Assembly (NCBI GenBank): GCA_000341795.1
Contig: AODO01000001.1
Location: forward strand, 1-64,000
DNA: 64,000 nt
Reading direction: 5' to 3'
From: Rhodococcus triatomae BKS 15-14
GTDB lineage: Bacteria; Actinomycetota; Actinomycetes; Mycobacteriales; Mycobacteriaceae
The notes under the pieces were generated by a model. It saw only the letters and a program-made list of their open reading frames with translations, did not search any database and was not told the DNA's origin. The translations under genes and the position numbers were made by a program. Shown here piece after piece: positions 43,552 to 51,437 of the stretch (position 1 is the stretch's first letter; every line of letters starts with the position of its first letter).

Positions 43552-45105
43552 GTGACCACTGATGTGAAGACAACCCCCGCGGCGCTGACGCGGGCCGCTC
43601 GTGAATTCGGTGACGCCGTGGCGATCGCCGACGGGGACGTCCGGATCACCTACACGGACCTTCTCGAACAGGTCCGGACCACCGCACGCGCCCTGATCGC
43701 CCGAGGCGTCCAGCCCGGCGAACGGATCGCCCTCTGGGCACCGAACACCCACCACTGGGTGGTCGCCGCCCTCGCCTCGCACTACGCCGGCGCCGTGATC
43801 GTGCCGATCAACACCCGGTACACCGGCACCGAGGCCCTCGATCTGGTGGTCCGCACCGGCGCAACGGCACTGTTCGTCGTCGGTCCGTTCCTCAAGACCG
43901 ACCGCTGGACCGAACTGCAGAAGGCCGCGTCGGACGGCGACCTCGACACCGTGCGCACCGTCGTCCGCATCCCGTTCGATCCGGCCGAGCGCACCGACGG
44001 CGTCGTCGAGTGGGACGACCTGGCGTCCCTCGCGGAATCGGTGCCCGTCGAGCAGGCCGATGCGCGCGCCGCCGCCGTCGGCCCCGACGACCTCGCCGAC
44101 ATCCTGTTCACGTCCGGAACCACCGGCAAGAGCAAGGGCGTGATGACCGCTCATCGGCAGACCGTCGGTATCGCCGACGCCTGGGCAACCTGCGCGGAGG
44201 TCACCGAAGCCGACAGCGAGCTGCTCATCAATCCGTTCTTCCACACCTTCGGCTACAAGGCCGGGATCATGGTCTGCGTGTTGCGCGGCGCCACCATCGT
44301 CCCGATGGCGGTGTTCGACGTCCCCGCCGTGACCGCGCGGATCGCCGAGGCGCGGGTGAGCATCCTGCCCGGCGCCCCGACCATCCACCAGTCGATCCTC
44401 GACTTCCCGGCCCGCGACGAGTACGACCTGTCGAGCCTGAGGATCGCCGTGACCGGCGCCGCGGCGGTCCCGGTGACCCTCGTCGAGCGACTCCAGTCCG
44501 AACTGGGTTACGACGCCGTGCTGACCGCGTACGGGCAGACCGAGGCCGTGGTGGTCACGATGTGCCGCACCGACGACGACCCCGTCACGGTCTCCACCAC
44601 GTCGGGACGGGCGATCCCGGGCATGGAGGTCCGGATCGGCGATCACGGCGAGATCCTCGTCCGCGGCGAGAACGTGATGCTCGGCTACCTCGACGACCCG
44701 GAGGCCACGGCGAAGACCATCGACGCCGACGGCTGGATGCACACGGGTGACGTGGGAGTGCTCGACGAGCGCGGCTACCTCGACATCACCGACAGGCTCA
44801 AGGACATGTACATCTCGAACGGTTTCAACGTCTACCCCGCGGAGATCGAGAACACGCTCGCCCGCCTCGACGCCGTCGCCGAGTCCGCCGTCATCGGCGT
44901 CCCCGACGACCGGGCCGGCGAGGTCGGTCGTGCGTACGTGGTGGCCAAGCCCGGACGCACCGTCGACGAGCAGGAGGTGCTCGCCTTCTGCAAGGAGCAC
45001 CTGGCCAACTTCAAGATCCCCCGCTCGGTCCGGGTCGTGGACTCCCTGCCGCGGAACCCGTCCGGCAAGGTGCTCAAGAACGAACTGCGAGAGGACAAGT
45101 CGTGA
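43552..45105 (+). CDS. fadD3: HIP-CoA ligase FadD3
   Basis: 517-residue AMP-forming ligase that activates 3aa-H-4a(3'-propanoate)-7a-methylhexahydro-1,5-indanedione (HIP), producing the KstR2 effector. Motifs: FTSGTTGKSKGVM (about 186-198), AYGQTE (about 327), HTGDVGVLDERGYLDITDRLKD (about 399-420) and the catalytic Lys in NPSGKVLKNE. GTG start with GAGGAG upstream. First gene of fadD3-echA-fadE31-fadE32-fadE33, every junction overlapping by one to four bases. Confidence 0.93.
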   Translation: MTTDVKTTPAALTRAAREFGDAVAIADGDVRITYTDLLEQVRTTARALIARGVQPGERIALWAPNTHHWVVAALASHYAGAVIVPINTRYTGTEALDLVVRTGATALFVVGPFLKTDRWTELQKAASDGDLDTVRTVVRIPFDPAERTDGVVEWDDLASLAESVPVEQADARAAAVGPDDLADILFTSGTTGKSKGVMTAHRQTVGIADAWATCAEVTEADSELLINPFFHTFGYKAGIMVCVLRGATIVPMAVFDVPAVTARIAEARVSILPGAPTIHQSILDFPARDEYDLSSLRIAVTGAAAVPVTLVERLQSELGYDAVLTAYGQTEAVVVTMCRTDDDPVTVSTTSGRAIPGMEVRIGDHGEILVRGENVMLGYLDDPEATAKTIDADGWMHTGDVGVLDERGYLDITDRLKDMYISNGFNVYPAEIENTLARLDAVAESAVIGVPDDRAGEVGRAYVVAKPGRTVDEQEVLAFCKEHLANFKIPRSVRVVDSLPRNPSGKVLKNELREDKS

Positions 45106-46058
45106 CCGCCTCCACCGATCACGTTCCCGTGGGGGACGTCCCCGACGAGGGCGATGTCGTCACCTACGAGGTGCGCGGACGCGTCGCCGTCGTGACGATG
45201 AACCGCCCGGCCTACCGCAACGCGCAGAACTCGGTGATGACGTACGCGCTCGACGCCGCCTTCCAGCGCGCCGTCGAGGATCCGGACGTGGGCGCGATCG
45301 TGCTGGCAGGCAACGGCGCTCACTTCAGCGCCGGGCACGACATCGGCACCGTCGGACGCGACCACCACGTTTCGTACGAGAACAAGGCGGTCATGTGGTG
45401 GGACCACGTGGACCGCCCGGGCGGCGACCAGCGGTTCGCGCGCGAGATGGAGGTCTACCTCGGGATGTGCCGCCGCTGGCGGGACCTGCCGAAGCCGATG
45501 ATCGCGATGGTGCAGGGTGCGTGCATCGCGGGCGGGCTGATGCTGTCGTGGGTGTGCGACCTGATCGTCGCCTCGGACGACGCGTTCTTCGCCGATCCCG
45601 TCGTCCGGATGGGCATTCCGGGTGTCGAGTACTTCGCGCATCCGTGGGTGCTCGGCACCCGTGCCGCGAAGGAGATCCTCTACACCGGGGATCGCTTCTC
45701 CGCTCAGCGGGCCTACGAGTGGGGCATGGTGAGCCGGGTCGTGCCGCGCGCCGACCTGGAGGTGACGGCGATGGACCTCGCCGACCGCATCGCGACGATG
45801 CCGCAGTTCGGCCTGGCCCTGACCAAGAAGGCCGTGAACCAGTGCGAGGACCTCATGGGCATCCGCGCGGGCATGGACTCGGTGTTCGGCCTGCACCATT
45901 TCGCGCACGCGCACAATGCCGAGGTCGGCTCCGGCCCGCTCGGCGGCATGGACGTCACAGCAATGAAGCGCGGCAATGCCGCGGCACCGACAGAACACGG
46001 CGAGACCGTGACACCGACAGAACACGGCTCGGCCGTGGCGAAGGCTGGAGAACAGTAG
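45102..46058 (+). CDS. Enoyl-CoA hydratase in the fadD3 operon
   Basis: 318-residue crotonase-fold protein; GTG start overlaps the fadD3 stop. FSAGHDIGTV (about 75-84) and QGACIAGGLMLSWVCD (about 139-154) form the oxyanion hole. It is longer than usual, with an insertion rich in His/Trp (SYENKAVMWWDHVDRPGG, about 92-109) and a low-complexity C-terminus in which APTEHG/TPTEHG repeats. A hydratase is needed between the FadE steps and IpdF, so this is a good candidate for it. As I recall it has no counterpart between fadD3 and fadE31 in M. tuberculosis. Its stop overlaps the fadE31 start (TAGTG). Confidence 0.85.
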   Translation: MTASTDHVPVGDVPDEGDVVTYEVRGRVAVVTMNRPAYRNAQNSVMTYALDAAFQRAVEDPDVGAIVLAGNGAHFSAGHDIGTVGRDHHVSYENKAVMWWDHVDRPGGDQRFAREMEVYLGMCRRWRDLPKPMIAMVQGACIAGGLMLSWVCDLIVASDDAFFADPVVRMGIPGVEYFAHPWVLGTRAAKEILYTGDRFSAQRAYEWGMVSRVVPRADLEVTAMDLADRIATMPQFGLALTKKAVNQCEDLMGIRAGMDSVFGLHHFAHAHNAEVGSGPLGGMDVTAMKRGNAAAPTEHGETVTPTEHGSAVAKAGEQ

Positions 46059-47221
46059 TGGACCTCGAATTCGACGACGCCACGGTCGCGTTCCGCGACG
46101 AAGTGCGTGCGTTCCTCAAGGAGAACGTCCCCGCGGAACCGCTGCCGCACATGGACACGGCCGAGGGCTTCGAGGCGCATCGGCAGTGGGAACGCACCCT
46201 CGCGGAGGCTCGCCTGTCCGTGGTGTCCTGGCCGTCCGAGTACGGCGGCCGCGACGCCACCCTCGAACAGTGGGTGATCTTCGAGGAGGAGTACTACCGC
46301 TCGGGTGCACCGGGCCGCGTGAGCCAGAACGGCATCTTCCTGCTGGCGCCGACCCTGTTCGAGCACGCGAGCAAGGAGCAGCTCGACCGGATCATGCCGC
46401 GGATGGCGCGCGCCGACGACATCTGGGCGCAGGCGTGGTCCGAGCCCGAGTCGGGATCCGACCTCGCGAGCCTGCGGGCCACCGCGACGAAGGTCGACGG
46501 CGGCTGGCTGCTCAACGGGCAGAAGACGTGGAGTTCGCGGGCCGCGTACGCGGACTGGGGATTCGGACTGTTCCGGTCGGACCCGGAGGCCCAGCGTCAC
46601 AAGGGCATCACCTACTACATGTTCGACCTGCGGTCGAAGGGCGTGACCGTTCGTCCGATCGACCAGCTCGACGGACTGCCCGGGTTCGCCGAGGTGTTCC
46701 TCGAGGACGTCTTCGTCCCCGACGACCCCGCCGATCCCGGCGAGTCCGGGGTCATCGGCGCCGTGAACGAGGGGTGGCGGGTCGCGATGAGCACCGCCAG
46801 CAACGAGCGTGGCCTGTCGCTGCGCTCCCCCGGCCGCTTCCTCGCCGCCACCGACCGTCTCGTGCAGCTGTGGAAGGAGCGCGGGGTCGACTCCGACACG
46901 GCACTGCGGGACCGCGTCGTCGACGCGTGGATCGGCTCGCGGGCATACGAACTGAGCACCTGGGGCACCGTCACGCGGCTGGGCGACGGCGGCCAGTTGG
47001 GTGCCGAGTCGTCCATCAACAAGGTGTTCTGGTCGGAGTGGGACGTGGCCACCCACGAGACCGCCCTCGACCTGCTCGGTCCCGAAGCGGAGCTCGCCGA
47101 CACGGCCTGGATGCACGGCTACCTGTTCTCCCTTTCCGGTCCGATCTACGCCGGCACCAACGAGATCCAGAAGAACGTCATCGCCGAGCGGCTGCTCGGC
47201 CTACCGAAGGCTGACCGATGA
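46058..47221 (+). CDS. fadE31: Acyl-CoA dehydrogenase FadE31, catalytic-base subunit
   Basis: 387-residue acyl-CoA dehydrogenase, GTG start with GGAG eight bases upstream. WSEPESGSDLASLRA (about 127-141) and YAGTNEIQKNVI near the end are family motifs. Glu at about 250 in SNERG sits at the catalytic helix-G position. In M. tuberculosis FadE31 forms heterotetramers with FadE32 or FadE33, both of which follow here and lack the corresponding Glu motif. The stop overlaps the fadE32 start by ATGA. Confidence 0.92.
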   Translation: MDLEFDDATVAFRDEVRAFLKENVPAEPLPHMDTAEGFEAHRQWERTLAEARLSVVSWPSEYGGRDATLEQWVIFEEEYYRSGAPGRVSQNGIFLLAPTLFEHASKEQLDRIMPRMARADDIWAQAWSEPESGSDLASLRATATKVDGGWLLNGQKTWSSRAAYADWGFGLFRSDPEAQRHKGITYYMFDLRSKGVTVRPIDQLDGLPGFAEVFLEDVFVPDDPADPGESGVIGAVNEGWRVAMSTASNERGLSLRSPGRFLAATDRLVQLWKERGVDSDTALRDRVVDAWIGSRAYELSTWGTVTRLGDGGQLGAESSINKVFWSEWDVATHETALDLLGPEAELADTAWMHGYLFSLSGPIYAGTNEIQKNVIAERLLGLPKADR

Positions 47222-48174
47222 GATTCGCGCTCGACTCCTCGCACACCGACTTCGCGGACAGCATCGACTCGTTGCTCTCCAAGTCCGACCTGCCTGCCGT
47301 CGTCCGGGCCTGGAATGCGGGTGACACCGCGCCGGGCCTGAAGGTCTGGCAGCGTCTCGCCGAAACCGGCGTGAACGGCCTGATCATCGACGAGACCCAC
47401 GACGGCCTCGGCGCCGACGCGATCGACCTGGTCGTCGCGGCGGAGCAACTGGGCAGGCACGCCGTCCCCGGGCCCGTCGCCGAGACCCTCGCGGTCGCCC
47501 CGGTGCTGCTCGCCGGCGCCGCGCCGGACCGACTGTCCGCGCTCGCGGAGGGTGCGCTGGCCACCGTCGCCGCACCGCCGCTGGTGCCGTTCGCGGTCGA
47601 TGCCGACGTCGCCGACCTGACCCTGCTCGTCGACGGCACCACGGTCTCGTCGGCCACCCACGGCGAACGCCGAGGATCGGTGGACCGGTCCCGCGGGCTG
47701 TTCTCCGTCACCGCCGCCGAGACCCTCGGCGACGCGGACACCGAACGCGCCGTCGACCTCGGCGCCCTCGCGACCGCGGCGCAGCTGCTCGGGCTCGGCC
47801 GCCGAATGCTCGAGATCAGCACCGAGTACGCCACACAGCGCAAGCAGTTCGGCAAGGCGATCGGCAGCCAGCAGTCCATCAAGCACCACCTCGCCGGTGT
47901 CGCCGTCGGCCTCGAGATGGCGCGCCCGCTGCTGCTCGGCGCCGCGATGGCGGTCCGGGACGGTTCCCCGACTGCGCGCCGCGACGTCTCCGCCGCGAAG
48001 GTGTCCTGCGGCGATGCCGCGTACCGGGCATCGCGGATCGCACTGCAGGTGCACGGCGCCATCGGCTACACGATGGAGCACGACCTGTCGCTGTGGCTGA
48101 CCAAGACCCGCGCGCTGCTCACCGCCTGGGGCACCCCGGCCGAGCACCGTGCCCGAGTGATGGAGGCGCTGTGA
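47218..48174 (+). CDS. fadE32: Acyl-CoA dehydrogenase FadE32, partner subunit
   Basis: 318-residue, shortened acyl-CoA dehydrogenase chain. The N-terminal and middle domains are abbreviated, while the C-terminal helical domain keeps YATQRKQFGKAIGSQQS (about 202-218) and VHGAIGYTMEHDLSLW (about 279-294). No NER/FER catalytic Glu is present, so it needs a partner, most likely FadE31. ATG overlaps the fadE31 stop and its own stop overlaps the fadE33 start by GTGA, pointing to fixed stoichiometry. Confidence 0.91.
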   Translation: MRFALDSSHTDFADSIDSLLSKSDLPAVVRAWNAGDTAPGLKVWQRLAETGVNGLIIDETHDGLGADAIDLVVAAEQLGRHAVPGPVAETLAVAPVLLAGAAPDRLSALAEGALATVAAPPLVPFAVDADVADLTLLVDGTTVSSATHGERRGSVDRSRGLFSVTAAETLGDADTERAVDLGALATAAQLLGLGRRMLEISTEYATQRKQFGKAIGSQQSIKHHLAGVAVGLEMARPLLLGAAMAVRDGSPTARRDVSAAKVSCGDAAYRASRIALQVHGAIGYTMEHDLSLWLTKTRALLTAWGTPAEHRARVMEAL

Positions 48175-49283
48175 GCGTCGCGGCGGTCGGTGCGTTCACC
48201 GACGAACAGCTCGAACTGCGCAAGACGGTGCGCGCGCTGCTCACCAAGCACGCCGACCAGGCCGCGGTTCGCAAGGCCACCGAGTCCGAGCACGGCTTCG
48301 ACGCGGCGCTGTGGGATCTGCTGTGCCAGCAGGTCGGTGTCGCCGCCCTCGCCATCCCGGAGGAGTTCGGCGGGATCGGCGCGTCGGCCGTCGAAACCCA
48401 CCTCGTGATGGAGGAACTCGGCCGGACCCTCGCCCCCACACCGATGCTGGGCTCGGTCGTCCTCGCGGCGCAGGCGATCCTGGCCTCCGGCGACTCCGAG
48501 GCGTGCGAGCGACTGCTCCCCGCCATCGCGGAGGGCGCGTCCATCGCGGCGCTGTGCTGGACGGGTGCGGACGGGTCGTGGGACACCGAGCGGGTCGGTG
48601 TCGTCGCCGAGGGTGACACCCTCACCGGCAGCAGTCATTTCGTGCTCGACGGCTCGTACGCCGACGTTCTGGTCGTGGCGGCGACCGTGAACGGCCGGGT
48701 CGCCCTGTTCGAGGTGGACCCCGAGCAGGACGCGGTGACACGGCGGCGGGTCCCGACGATGGATCCGACCCGCAGTGTCGCCGTCGTCGAGTTCGCCGGG
48801 GCGACCGGCCGGCGGCTCACCACCGAGGGCACCGATGCCCTGGAGCGCGTGCGCGAGGTCGCGTGCGTCGCACTGTCGGCCGAGCAGGTCGGCGCCGCGG
48901 AGCAGATCCTCGCCGCCACCGTCGAGTACAGCAAATCGCGCGTGCAGTTCGGCCGGGCGATCGGCAGCTTCCAGGCCCTCAAGCACCGCATGGCGGATCT
49001 CTACTTCCTGGTGGAGACGGCGCGGTCCGCGTCCTACGCCGCGGTCGCGTCGCTGTCCGAGGGCACCGAGTCGGCGGCCACGGACGCCGCCGTCGCGAAG
49101 GTGTACTGCTCGGAGGCGCTGCAGGCGGTGACGGGCGACGCGATCCAGCTACACGGCGGTATCGCGATCACCTGGGAGCACGACGCCCAGTTGTTCTTCA
49201 AGCGCGCGCACGGCAGCGCGCAGTTGTTCGGGCAGCCGCGGGCTCACCTTCACGCACTCGCCGCGGACTCGGGACTGTTCTGA
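48171..49283 (+). CDS. fadE33: Acyl-CoA dehydrogenase FadE33, partner subunit
   Basis: 370-residue acyl-CoA dehydrogenase chain starting at the GTG that overlaps the fadE32 stop. YSKSRVQFGRAIGSFQALKHRM (about 251-272, cited in part) and LHGGIAITWEHDAQLFFKRA (about 326-345) are C-terminal domain features. It lacks an obvious helix-G catalytic Glu, like FadE27 and FadE32, and is expected to pair with FadE31. Last gene of the KstR2-controlled operon; a possible hairpin follows 4 bases after the stop. Confidence 0.91.
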   Translation: MSVAAVGAFTDEQLELRKTVRALLTKHADQAAVRKATESEHGFDAALWDLLCQQVGVAALAIPEEFGGIGASAVETHLVMEELGRTLAPTPMLGSVVLAAQAILASGDSEACERLLPAIAEGASIAALCWTGADGSWDTERVGVVAEGDTLTGSSHFVLDGSYADVLVVAATVNGRVALFEVDPEQDAVTRRRVPTMDPTRSVAVVEFAGATGRRLTTEGTDALERVREVACVALSAEQVGAAEQILAATVEYSKSRVQFGRAIGSFQALKHRMADLYFLVETARSASYAAVASLSEGTESAATDAAVAKVYCSEALQAVTGDAIQLHGGIAITWEHDAQLFFKRAHGSAQLFGQPRAHLHALAADSGLF

Positions 49284-49286
49284 GAT

Positions 49287-49326
49287 CGGTCTCGCTCGTG
49301 GGCCTGCCGGGTCACCGGCGAGACCG
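49287..49326 (+). terminator. Possible terminator of the fadD3-fadE33 operon
   Basis: CGGTCTCGC (49287-49295) pairs with GCGAGACCG (49318-49326), a 9-bp stem with a 22-base loop, starting 4 bases after the fadE33 stop. A second small GC hairpin (49336-49352) follows. No U-tract is present. Confidence 0.4.
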
Positions 49327-49460
49327 TGTTCCACGGCCCGGCCCGACCGGGCTCGGACGGGCACCTCACGTCGGGTGAACCGTCCGAGCGGGGCTAAAAC
49401 GAAAGGTCGCAGCAACGGTCGAACCCAAGCGGCGGAAGCTGTTCCGAACCACCGTCGCAG

Positions 49461-49474
49461 TGGAACGCGTTGAC
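49461..49474. promoter_or_regulatory. Possible KstR-type site before the SDR of cluster 4
   Basis: TGGAACGCGTTGAC matches seven of eight fixed positions of TNNAACNNGTTNNA and overlaps a consensus-like -35 (TTGACA, 49470-49475). It lies 43 bases before the SDR start. A seven-of-eight match can easily occur by chance in 64 kb, so this is only suggestive. Confidence 0.35.
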
Positions 49475-49516
49475 ACATCGTTGAACACGCACGCAACCGA
49501 GGAGGACTCGCGTCGT

Positions 49517-50257
49517 ATGGTCGACATGCACAACAAGGTCGCCGTCGTCACCGGAGCGTCGTCCGGACTCGGCGCGGCCACGGTACGACTGCTCACCGAC
49601 GCCGGGGCGACGGTGTTCGGGATAGCGAGGGACACCGCACGGCTGGCGGAGGTGTTCTCGACCGTGCCGAAGGGTGCGTACACACGGGCCGACATCGCTG
49701 ATCCCGACGCCTGCCGGGCGGCGATCGCCGAGGCGATCGACACGTTCGGTGTGATCGACACGCTGATCAATGTCGCAGGCGATCACCGGATGCGCCGAAC
49801 CGCAACGATGACAGATCAGGACTGGGCCGACGACCTGTCGGTCAATCTGAACGGCCCCTTCTTCCTCACCCGCGCCGCACTGCCCCACCTCCTCACACAG
49901 GGCGGGAGCATCGTCAACGTGGCATCCATCGCGGGTGTGGAGGGCCAGGCCTACTCCGCCGGGTACTGCGCCGCGAAACACGGTTTGATCGGTTTGACTC
50001 GCGCTCTCGCTGTCGAGTACACGGCGGATCGGCTGAGGGTGAACGCGGTCTGCCCGGGAGGCATGACGACCCCCCAGGTCGCGCGCTTCACAGCTCCGGA
50101 CGACGCCGACTTCGAACTCGTCATGCGATCCGCCGCACCTCGCGGGCTGATGGATCCGCTCGACGTCGCCCGCCTCACAGTGTTCTTGGCCAGCGACGAT
50201 GCGGCAGCCGTTCACGGTTCCGTCTATCGCGTCGACAACGGGAAGGGGGCAGGTTGA
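49517..50257 (+). CDS. Short-chain dehydrogenase of the IclR-ThDP cluster
   Basis: 246-residue classic SDR. TGASSGLG (about 13-20), NVAGDHRM in place of NNAG (about 90), catalytic Ser in NVASIAG and YCAAK (about 152-156). Start at the ATG at 49517, with GAGGAGG about 12 bases upstream; an ATG three codons later is possible. It is 72 bases upstream of an IclR regulator and reads in the same direction as the ThDP-enzyme operon. A role as alcohol or diol dehydrogenase in that pathway is inferred. Confidence 0.82.
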   Translation: MVDMHNKVAVVTGASSGLGAATVRLLTDAGATVFGIARDTARLAEVFSTVPKGAYTRADIADPDACRAAIAEAIDTFGVIDTLINVAGDHRMRRTATMTDQDWADDLSVNLNGPFFLTRAALPHLLTQGGSIVNVASIAGVEGQAYSAGYCAAKHGLIGLTRALAVEYTADRLRVNAVCPGGMTTPQVARFTAPDDADFELVMRSAAPRGLMDPLDVARLTVFLASDDAAAVHGSVYRVDNGKGAG

Positions 50258-50329
50258 TCAGTTCCACCGACGAACCCACATCACATGCACAGTTGCCGGA
50301 CGTGAACGCCTCGTACGGTTCCGTCGGGG

Positions 50330-51277
50330 ATGGGAACGAGTTCGGGTCGGCCACGTCCGTGGTCGCCTTCGGCTAGAGCATTGACTCGAAGGTCTCCCCA
50401 GACCGAGCGTCTCGTCGAGATGATCGAATACCTCGCCGAGATGCCCCAGCGCGACTACCACCTGACCGAGCTCGCTCGGCTGGTCGGGCTGGACAAGTCG
50501 ACGTGTCATCCCATGCTCACCGAACTCACCCGGGTGGGATGGCTCGTCAAGGACCACACGACGAAGACCTATCGGCTCGGGCCGCGGCTGATCGCGATCG
50601 GATCGGCGGCCCGCGTGTCCGTCGGCGTGGCCGATCTCGCGCGCCCCGCGATGGAGAGGCTCGGCGCGGACATCGGCGGGATGGTGTGCCTCGTCGTCGC
50701 CTCGGGCGACGCGCTGACGATCGCCGACGTCGTCCGCTCCCCCCGCCCCGGTGCGCTGCACCTGCCCGTGCAGGCCGGAGATCGGATCGAGTTCGTCCCT
50801 CCGCTGGGATCCGTGTTCGCCGCCTTCGCCGGACCTCATGCACTCGACGAGTGGGTACGCCGGATCGACGGGGCCGCGGCGGACCACGACTCGGTGCGGA
50901 GTTCCCTGCGGACGGTGCGGAGACGCCGATTCGCCGTCGAACTGCTCCCGCATCCACCGAACACGCTGCGGGAGAAAGCCACCCGGACTCTCGATCGCGC
51001 CTACGGAACGCGTCGCGCGGAGCGGATGGCCTCCGAGCAGCGTCCGAACCTCCCTCCGACACTGCTCCTCGGCGAGATCGAGAACTCGCAGACCTACGCG
51101 CCCATGTCGGTGAGCGCCGCGTGCTTCGACGCGACCGGGCGCACCGCATGCGCGATCTCGGTGCTGGACCTACCCGGCGGAAACCTGAGCGGACTCGAAG
51201 TGGGCCGGCTCGGACAGCTGGTGGTCGCGGCGGCGGACGAGGTCACTCGACTTCTGGGCGGCTCCGCTCCACGGTGA
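50330..51277 (+). CDS. IclR-family transcriptional regulator
   Basis: 315-residue regulator. A winged helix-turn-helix lies at about 25-85 (YHLTELARLVGLDKSTCHPM, TKTYRLGPRLIAIG) and an IclR effector domain at about 95-310. The N-terminus carries a Ser/Arg/Pro-rich extension of about 20 residues before the HTH. IclR proteins often control adjacent aromatic or alicyclic catabolic operons; the ThDP-enzyme operon starts 161 bases downstream in the same direction. No clear operator was identified. Confidence 0.85.
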   Translation: MGTSSGRPRPWSPSARALTRRSPQTERLVEMIEYLAEMPQRDYHLTELARLVGLDKSTCHPMLTELTRVGWLVKDHTTKTYRLGPRLIAIGSAARVSVGVADLARPAMERLGADIGGMVCLVVASGDALTIADVVRSPRPGALHLPVQAGDRIEFVPPLGSVFAAFAGPHALDEWVRRIDGAAADHDSVRSSLRTVRRRRFAVELLPHPPNTLREKATRTLDRAYGTRRAERMASEQRPNLPPTLLLGEIENSQTYAPMSVSAACFDATGRTACAISVLDLPGGNLSGLEVGRLGQLVVAAADEVTRLLGGSAPR

Positions 51278-51316
51278 GGCGCGCCGCGGAGCGACGTGTT
51301 TGCACTATGCCAATCG

Positions 51317-51346
51317 TTGCGAGTTCCGACATCCCGTCGCTAGCGT
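51317..51346 (+). promoter_or_regulatory. Candidate promoter of the ThDP-lyase operon
   Basis: TTGCGA (51317-51322) and TAGCGT (51341-51346) are separated by 18 bases in the gap between the IclR gene and the ThDP enzyme, about 90 bases before the latter's start. It resembles an actinobacterial housekeeping promoter but has not been compared with a model. Confidence 0.35.
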
Positions 51347-51437
51347 GACCGCACTCACAGTCGAGTGCGCACCATGGCCTCAGGCAGAGTCATGACGCGG
51401 CTGCTCGAACCGACAGTTCACGATTGGGGCAGCGATC

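Noticed and set aside
43507-45000. N-terminal 498-codon extension of fadE30
   Set aside because: It is antisense to fadD3, crosses the KstR2 operator and the fadD3 promoter, and has no protein-family features.
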